From Candidatus Wallbacteria bacterium (lineage in GTDB: Bacteria; Muiribacteriota; JAQTZZ01): a stretch of DNA of 6,089 nt. The notes under the pieces are model-generated. The model had not been told where the DNA came from. It saw only the letters and a list, made by a program, of their open reading frames with translations, and ran no database searches. The position numbers were made by a program, and so were the translations under genes. The stretch's first letter is position 1. Each line of letters starts with the position of its first letter. Shown piece by piece: positions 1 through 4,492 of this stretch. Location: assembly GCA_028711905.1 (NCBI GenBank), contig JAQTRI010000238.1, forward strand, positions 1 through 6,089, read 5' to 3'.

Positions 1-1
1 G

Positions 2-328
2 CTGTACTCATTTCTGAGGAGAAAGGAGTTTTCCAAAGCGCTTAAGGTTACCGAAGAACTGACGCGTTCTCGGCCATGGGATAGTGAATTGAAGTTCTGC
101 AGAGCAGTGCTTTTATTCCATAACGGTCACCCGGGCGAAGCTGTAGCAATTCTGGAAAGCCTGCCTGAAGGCAATGCCGATGCCTCTTCAATGCTGGGTT
201 TTCATTATTACCTGAATGGGAAAATTCGGAATTCTCTCAGATACTATCAAATGACCGTCCGGAATGAAACCGACATGTTACAGCGCAGAAACTGGGAAAG
301 GGCTGTGAAGCAGCTGCGGCGCAGATAA
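2..328 (+). CDS. TPR-repeat protein, C-terminal fragment (5' end outside window)
   Basis: The reading frame is open from the window edge to a TAA stop at 326-328, giving 108 visible residues. The true start lies upstream. An internal TTG at 89 could be mistaken for a start, but the frame before it is open and already TPR-like, so I reject it. The fragment shows about two and a half degenerate tetratricopeptide repeats: a helix pair around 'RRKEFSKALKVTEEL' ending in the turn 'RPWD', a second containing 'GHPGEAVAILESL', and a third around 'MLGFHYYLNGKIRNSLRYY'. The small residue after the turn (KAL, EAV) and the large aromatic or aliphatic packing positions fit TPR. The tail is basic (QLRRR). 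TPR proteins are protein-protein interaction scaffolds with no fixed reaction, so the role here is unknown. The next gene is also a small TPR protein with a similar basic tail, so the two may be related. Whether this protein is exported cannot be judged without its N-terminus. Confidence 0.8.
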   Translation: MYSFLRRKEFSKALKVTEELTRSRPWDSELKFCRAVLLFHNGHPGEAVAILESLPEGNADASSMLGFHYYLNGKIRNSLRYYQMTVRNETDMLQRRNWERAVKQLRRR

Positions 329-370
329 AAAAGCGAATCATGTTGAGCAATAGTTGCGTATTTCAACTGT

Positions 371-375
371 GAGGA
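371..375 (+). promoter_or_regulatory. Candidate Shine-Dalgarno GAGGA favouring an upstream CTG start
   Basis: GAGGA at 371-375 lies 6 nt before the in-frame CTG at 382, an ideal spacing. It is 15 nt from the TTG at 391 and 30 nt from the ATG at 406. A second purine run, GAAGAGG at 384-390, abuts the TTG with no spacing and is 15 nt from the ATG, so neither of those starts has a well-placed site. The frame is closed just upstream by TGA at 370-372. This supports, but does not prove, initiation at CTG. Confidence 0.35.
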
Positions 376-405
376 CTTATCCTGAAGAGGTTGGAAACAT
401 TGTTT

Positions 406-948
406 ATGAATACATTGCTTTTTATAGTCTGCCTGTTTTTGGGGGTCGCGACTCTTGCGGCTGAAGGCACTGGAGAAGACCTGTTCCGTGCTGGAGAGTA
501 CCGGAAAGCAATTGATGCGTTTGATAAGGAACTGGAGCAAATCCCAGGAGACCCGGAGATATATAATTTTCTGGGGGCTTGTTATTATCAGCTTGGTTTT
601 CCGGCTGAAGCTGAGGATTGCTACCTGAACTCCCTTAAATTAAAGCCGGATTATGCTTTTCCCCATCTCAACCTTGCGCTTCTATACCTTGATCTCGGAG
701 AAGAAGAAAAACTTTGGCAGACCGGCCAGAAACTGGTAGAATATTATCCAGACTTCTTTTTCGGATACCTGGCCCAGGCATATTGTCTTTTTCAGAAAAA
801 CCTGTTGCCTGAAGCCGGAAGGAAAGCCGAGGAAGCCTATTGCAGGATCTCCAGAAAAGATCCTTACTTGAGGGAAAATGATCGAAATTATCTGTATCTT
901 CTGCTGCTTGAGCTGCGGCGCAAGATCAGGCGGGCCGGTAGTCTGTAA
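406..948 (+). CDS. Small TPR protein with probable signal peptide
   Basis: The conservative start is the ATG at 406, giving 180 residues to a TAA at 946-948. In-frame alternatives are TTG at 391 and CTG at 382. The N-terminus has a hydrophobic run 'LLFIVCLFLGVATLAA', a typical signal-peptide core with a possible cleavage site after Ala-Ala before 'EGTGED', so the mature protein is probably periplasmic or surface-exposed. About four TPR units follow: 'AGEYRKAIDAFDKEL..PGDP', 'FLGACYYQLGFPAEAEDCY..KPDY', 'LNLALLYLDLGEEEKLW..YPDF', and a less regular fourth around 'AYCLFQKNLLPEAGRKAEEAY'. The C-terminus is rich in Leu and Arg (ELRRKIRR). From the ATG or TTG the signal peptide has no basic n-region. 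From CTG it begins Met-Lys-Arg, which would be canonical. The likely role is a protein-interaction adaptor in the envelope; no enzyme motif is visible. It lies 79 nt upstream of the four-gene signalling block and may or may not share its transcript. Confidence 0.85.
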   Translation: MNTLLFIVCLFLGVATLAAEGTGEDLFRAGEYRKAIDAFDKELEQIPGDPEIYNFLGACYYQLGFPAEAEDCYLNSLKLKPDYAFPHLNLALLYLDLGEEEKLWQTGQKLVEYYPDFFFGYLAQAYCLFQKNLLPEAGRKAEEAYCRISRKDPYLRENDRNYLYLLLLELRRKIRRAGSL

Positions 949-1005
949 TTGCAGTCCTCCGGACCGCTTCGGCAGTGATTTTTCATTCTGTGAAAAGTAT
1001 TTTCA

Positions 1006-1016
1006 GATAATATAAT
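1006..1016 (+). promoter_or_regulatory. Possible -10 element (GATAAT/TATAAT) before the signalling block
   Basis: The 79-nt gap 949-1027 contains overlapping GATAAT (1006-1011) and a perfect TATAAT (1011-1016). No good -35 hexamer sits at the right distance; with a 17-nt spacer the best is CTGTGA at 988-993, matching TTGACA at three positions. A start about 7 nt downstream would fall at roughly 1018-1023, inside or at the Shine-Dalgarno of the next gene, leaving almost no leader. This makes the call weak. The element could still start a nearly leaderless message, or simply be AT-rich spacer. Confidence 0.25.
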
Positions 1017-1017
1017 C

Positions 1018-1024
1018 AAGGGGG
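1018..1024 (+). promoter_or_regulatory. Shine-Dalgarno of the helical-repeat gene
   Basis: The purine run AAGGGGG's core (AAGGGG, up to 1024) lies 3 nt before the ATG at 1028 and 6 nt before a second, adjacent ATG at 1031. The spacing argues that the second ATG of the Met-Met pair may be the one mainly used. The difference is one residue. Confidence 0.5.
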
Positions 1025-1027
1025 CGT

Positions 1028-2026
1028 ATGATGTGGGAAAAACTAATGTCAGTCAAAGGCAGCAAGTTCGAAGAAAAAGGTGACAATCTGGTCAAAAACG
1101 GGAATACCAAGCAGGCCAGACTGGAATATCTGAAAGCTCAGGAAATCTATCGCCTGCATCAGATTGAAAAGCCAGATCTTGAAGAGAAAATCGCCATCCT
1201 GGACAAGAACCTCAGGACTGAGCATGAAAAGAGCGCAGATCAGCTGGAACTTGATGGTGAATTGAGCGCAGCCCTGAATGAACTGGAGTTTCTGCTTTAC
1301 CTGGAAAAAGATGAGAACCGGAAAAACAGCATAATTGACCGCATTGATGCTTTGCAGGAAAAGCTTGACAACAAACAGTCTGATGAAGCGGCGCAACGCT
1401 TTTTTGAAAGTGGCAATAGACTTTTGGGAGAGGGCTGTACTGCTGAGGCTATAGTGGAATTCAAGGAAGCACTCAGGTTCGAACGGATCAGCCTTGAATT
1501 GCGCAGTGAGATTACCGGTAAGGTCAAGGCTCTGGAAGCTGAATTCGCCGATATTTATCTGACACAGGCCCGCAAGTATGTGGCCCATGGCAAACAGGCT
1601 CTGGCTCTGGCGGAATTTGAAAAAGCATTGTCTTTTCTGGAATTCAACGAAGAAACCCGAAAAAAGGTCATCAAGGAAATGGAAAAACAACAACCAGCCG
1701 GTGAAGGGGAAGACATCAGTGATGAGGAATGGAACGAAGCTTACGGCTCATTCCGCGAAAGCCTGAATTCTTTTCTTGGATTTGATTACCGTCCGGCAGC
1801 CAATGTAGTTCCCTGCCTGATGAATCCTAACTGGGAAAACTATCTGCGCGCCAGAAACCGTCTGGGAGGTTTATACTTGCGCAAAGCTGAAAAAAATCGC
1901 GATTCAGGCAAACTGCACTTAGCCCTGAAACTGTTTCATGAAGCGGCAAGTTATTTTGATCCCGCAGACGAATGCAGCCGTGAGATTAAAAGATCAATCA
2001 AGGAACTAAAAAACAAGATCGGTTGA
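1028..2026 (+). CDS. Cytoplasmic TPR-like helical-repeat protein (332 aa)
   Basis: The protein begins at tandem ATGs (1028 and 1031) and ends at TGA 2024-2026. It has no signal peptide or membrane segment and is highly charged and helical. It is built from a repeated unit whose landmark is Gly followed by an Ala-rich second helix. The landmarks are G25 'GNTKQARLEYLKA', G77 'GELSAALNELEFLL', G136 'GCTAEAIVEFKEAL', G188 'GKQALALAEFEKAL' and G294 'GKLHLALKLFHEAA'. Each is followed by a charged helix such as 'SIIDRIDALQEKL'. Spacings are 52, 59, 52 and 106 residues (twice 53), so the stretch around 225-270, with an acidic linker 'GEGEDISDEEW', may hide a degenerate unit. This unit is longer than a standard 34-residue TPR, suggesting a TPR pair of helices plus a third connecting helix. 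The gene sits 1 nt upstream of the HDOD gene and heads the signalling block, so a scaffold or regulatory-partner role is a reasonable inference. No catalytic motif is visible. Confidence 0.85.
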   Translation: MMWEKLMSVKGSKFEEKGDNLVKNGNTKQARLEYLKAQEIYRLHQIEKPDLEEKIAILDKNLRTEHEKSADQLELDGELSAALNELEFLLYLEKDENRKNSIIDRIDALQEKLDNKQSDEAAQRFFESGNRLLGEGCTAEAIVEFKEALRFERISLELRSEITGKVKALEAEFADIYLTQARKYVAHGKQALALAEFEKALSFLEFNEETRKKVIKEMEKQQPAGEGEDISDEEWNEAYGSFRESLNSFLGFDYRPAANVVPCLMNPNWENYLRARNRLGGLYLRKAEKNRDSGKLHLALKLFHEAASYFDPADECSREIKRSIKELKNKIG

Positions 2027-2027
2027 T

Positions 2028-2885
2028 ATGGACCTGGAAAAACTGGCCGGAAGAATCAAGGATCTGCCGACTCTTCCGGTAGTGATAAACAAAATCATCA
2101 CTCTGGTTGAAAACCCCAAAACTTCGGCTGCAGATCTTGCCGGAGTGGTCTCTCGCGACCCGGCGCTGACCGCGAAGATTCTGTCGGTTGTTAATTCGGC
2201 TTTTTATGGTTTTCCCAGGAAAATCGCTACTATTTCGCATGCAGTCATGATTCTGGGGTTTGGGGATATCAAAAACATAGCACTCTCGGTTTCGGTTTTT
2301 GACATGTTCAAAAAAGGCCGTAAAAATCCCGGCATGAATGTTGAGGATTTCTGGAAGCATTCCATCGGCACAGGGGTGTGCTCCAGACAGCTTGGTAAAA
2401 GGGTGAAATACCCTGAAGCCGAGGAAGCCTTTATCGCGGGGCTTCTGCATGATGTCGGGAAAATCGTTTTTCTGCAGTATCTCGCTGATGAGTATCACGA
2501 TGTACTTTCCCTCGCCAGAGAAGAAAAAATCTGGATCAGGGACGCGGAAATGCGCGTGCTGGACGGCAGCGATCACTGCGAACTTGGGGGGCTGATTGCT
2601 GAAAAATGGAAGCTGCCATATCGCCTTGTCAAAGTGATGAAATTTCACCATGAACCGACTGATTCCGGAGATGACATTGATATGCTTACCGCTCTTGTTC
2701 ATGCCGGAGACATTTTTGCCAGGGCCCGCCGGATCGGTGATGGCGGGGACGGGAACTTTGTGCCATCCCTCCATAAAGAAGTATGGTACAAGCTGAAAAT
2801 CGGGGCTTCCGAGTTGAACAAGATTTATGAAGAACTGGAAGAGGAAATGAAAAAAACTGAGGAGTTTCTGGAACTGGCTAAATGA
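2028..2885 (+). CDS. HDOD domain protein (285 aa)
   Basis: The ATG lies 1 nt after the preceding stop with no clear Shine-Dalgarno, so translation is probably coupled. The HDOD (HD-related output) domain covers about residues 6-210. It opens with 'LPTLPVVINKIITLVENP', followed by 'VSRDPALTAKILSVVNSAFYG' and 'ISHAVMILGFGDIKNIAL', all hallmarks of the family. The HD core follows: H111 ('FWKHS'), H141-D142 with K145 ('LLHDVGK'), H183 ('DHCELG'), H207/H208 ('FHHEP'), and H225/D228 ('VHAGD'). The family is mostly thought to act as a signalling scaffold or output module and not as a proven phosphohydrolase. Here, however, the metal-ligand-like positions of the HD superfamily all appear to be retained. 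The C-terminal stretch, about 255-285, is a Glu/Lys-rich amphipathic helix that may form a coiled coil. The stop overlaps the start of the histidine kinase by 4 nt (ATGA), arguing for joint function. No HD-GYP 'GYP' motif is present, so it is not a canonical c-di-GMP phosphodiesterase. Confidence 0.93.
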   Translation: MDLEKLAGRIKDLPTLPVVINKIITLVENPKTSAADLAGVVSRDPALTAKILSVVNSAFYGFPRKIATISHAVMILGFGDIKNIALSVSVFDMFKKGRKNPGMNVEDFWKHSIGTGVCSRQLGKRVKYPEAEEAFIAGLLHDVGKIVFLQYLADEYHDVLSLAREEKIWIRDAEMRVLDGSDHCELGGLIAEKWKLPYRLVKVMKFHHEPTDSGDDIDMLTALVHAGDIFARARRIGDGGDGNFVPSLHKEVWYKLKIGASELNKIYEELEEEMKKTEEFLELAK

Positions 2886-4492
2886 GCGAACGAGAGAACG
2901 ACCTCTTAAAGGAGATTTCAGATCTCAAAGACGCTTATTTTAATCTGCTCTCCAGCCTTTATCGCCTGTCTGAAGCGGTCAGCTTCAAGTTTCGCCTCGA
3001 AGAACTTTTTCAGATCGCTTTGGAATTGTTGAATACCGCTCATCCATTTTATTACGGATCTATCTATTTGACCGATGAATTCGGATACCAGCGCCGCTTT
3101 GCTCGCGGTAACGAAGCCAACGCTTCGCGAGTCGGCGGTATGTCAAACGATCTGTTTCCATGGGTGACATCAGGGAAGAAGGTTTCGGTACTGCCGGATT
3201 TCGATGAAACAAGCGGGAAGGATCTGGGGAGCGTTGTCATGATTCCGCTTCTTTTCCAGGATGACGCTCTGGGTCTGATCTGCCTTCTTTCAGAGCAGCC
3301 GGCTGACCAGTATGTCAAGCAGGACCAGGAGCTTTTCACCATTATCGGCAATCAGACTGCTGTAGCCATCAAGAATGCCATGCTTTATTCAGTGATGGAA
3401 GACAAGAACAGGGAACTGGGCAACCTGAAAAACTATCTGGAAAACATTTTGGAAAACATGGCCAATGCCATTATTGTTTCCGACCTGTCAGGGACAGTCA
3501 CTGCTTTCAACCGTTCAGCCGAAGTGCTTACCGGAAAAAAATCCGAAGAGGTTATCGGCCGTCACTATCTTGCTTTGTTCGGATCCGGGACAGGCGAGCG
3601 AATCAGCATGGCAGGCAAAAACGCTGTTGATCTTGCCAGGGTGGAGGTGATCGAAGAGGAGATAGAGGCAGGAGGCAGAAAGATCCCTGTGGAGATCACT
3701 ATTTCTCCCGTCCGCCTTATTGATAAAGGGATTTCAGATTTCATTATTTCCTGCAGGGATTTGTCGCAGACCAGAGAGATAGAGCGGCTGCGTGACCTGG
3801 ATCGGATGAAGTCTGAGCTTCTTTCCAATGTGTCGCACGAGCTGAAAACTCCTCTGACTTCGATCAAGGCTTACAGCGAAACACTGTTAAACCTTCTGGA
3901 TTCAGGAGAAAACGATCCGGAAACAGAGAGAGAGTTTATCGGCATTATCGACAAAGAAGCCGAGAGACTGACTGCTCTCATCGATGAACTGCTGACATTT
4001 TCCCGCCTTGAAGATGGTCGCGTCGAAATCAGGAAAGAGCGGTTTGACCTGGAAGAAATGATCCGTGAAATCATTACTTTGATGAAAGAATCCATTCGCA
4101 AAAAAGAAATCCGGTGCGTTTTTGATTTGCATGATGGTATTTTCCTGATGTCAGATAAAGAAAAGGTCAAGCAAATATTGGTAAATTTGGTTGGTAATGC
4201 GATAAAATATAACAAGGATCGTGGCATGATCAAGATTTCGACCAGAAAGGTCGGAGATTCATGCCTGATCAAAGTGGTTGATACTGGGCTGGGGATTCCC
4301 AGGGAATCCCTGCCTAAGATTTTCGAGAGGTTTTACCGGGTCGACAATTCCCTGACCTACGAGGTCTCGGGAACAGGGTTAGGCTTAGCCATCTGCCGTG
4401 ACCTGAGTCAGTTGTGTGGAGGGCGGATCGGCGTGAAGAGCAGGGTGAAGTGCGGCAGTGTGTTTGAACTGTATCTGCCGCTGGAGAACTGA
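2882..4492 (+). CDS. Soluble sensor histidine kinase, GAF-PAS-HisKA-HATPase (536 aa)
   Basis: The ATG overlaps the HDOD stop by 4 nt. A GGAG at 2861-2864 is too distant (17 nt), so coupling probably drives initiation. A short N-terminal helix (about 1-35) leads into a GAF domain (about 37-168, ending 'FTIIGNQTAVAIKNAMLYS'). A linking helix (170-190) and a PAS domain (about 190-295, with 'NAIIVSDLSGTVTAFNRSAEVLTG') follow. HisKA comes next, with the H-box 'SNVSHELKTPLTSIKAYSE' and the predicted phospho-accepting His at 319. The HATPase domain has N-box 'NLVGNAIKY' (435-443), G1 'DTGLGI' (467-472), F-box 'FERFYR' (481-486) and G2 'GTGLGL' (497-502). All catalytic boxes are intact, so it should autophosphorylate. 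There is no transmembrane segment, so it presumably senses an internal ligand, redox state or protein partner. No receiver domain is fused and no response regulator gene is adjacent within the window. The input signals of the GAF and PAS domains cannot be read from sequence. Confidence 0.96.
   Translation: MSERENDLLKEISDLKDAYFNLLSSLYRLSEAVSFKFRLEELFQIALELLNTAHPFYYGSIYLTDEFGYQRRFARGNEANASRVGGMSNDLFPWVTSGKKVSVLPDFDETSGKDLGSVVMIPLLFQDDALGLICLLSEQPADQYVKQDQELFTIIGNQTAVAIKNAMLYSVMEDKNRELGNLKNYLENILENMANAIIVSDLSGTVTAFNRSAEVLTGKKSEEVIGRHYLALFGSGTGERISMAGKNAVDLARVEVIEEEIEAGGRKIPVEITISPVRLIDKGISDFIISCRDLSQTREIERLRDLDRMKSELLSNVSHELKTPLTSIKAYSETLLNLLDSGENDPETEREFIGIIDKEAERLTALIDELLTFSRLEDGRVEIRKERFDLEEMIREIITLMKESIRKKEIRCVFDLHDGIFLMSDKEKVKQILVNLVGNAIKYNKDRGMIKISTRKVGDSCLIKVVDTGLGIPRESLPKIFERFYRVDNSLTYEVSGTGLGLAICRDLSQLCGGRIGVKSRVKCGSVFELYLPLEN
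4483..4487 (+). promoter_or_regulatory. Shine-Dalgarno of the PP2C phosphatase gene
   Basis: GGAGA at 4483-4487 lies inside the last codons of the kinase gene, 5 nt before the ATG at 4493. This is good spacing and fixes the start, which directly abuts the kinase TGA at 4490-4492. Confidence 0.6.

Noticed and set aside
89..328. A stand-alone 79-residue gene starting at TTG 89
   Set aside because: The same frame is open back to position 2 with TPR-like sequence, so this is the tail of a longer gene and not a small separate one.
351..368. Small inverted repeat (AGTTG/CAACT) between the first two genes
   Set aside because: A 5-bp stem with a 7-nt loop and no T-tract is common by chance.
949..985. 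Possible rho-independent terminator after the signal-peptide TPR gene
   Set aside because: The best stem, 959-963 with 968-972, is only 5 bp with one G-T pair. The TTTTT run (979-983) starts 6 nt past the stem, so it does not fit an intrinsic terminator.
1049..1693. Open frame of 214 codons on the - strand opposite the helical-repeat gene
   Set aside because: It is Phe/Leu-rich because it is antisense to Glu/Lys/Gln codons. It has no domain, and the + strand shows clear internal protein repeats.
1998..2774. Open frame of 258 codons on the - strand opposite the HDOD gene
   Set aside because: The + strand frame has an unmistakable HDOD domain. The antisense product is rich in Phe, His, Ser and Pro with no recognisable motif, as expected of a shadow frame.
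2028..2885. HD-GYP c-di-GMP phosphodiesterase as an alternative call
   Set aside because: There is no GYP motif, and the N-terminal 'LPTLP' and 'SRDPALTAKIL' segments are characteristic of HDOD.
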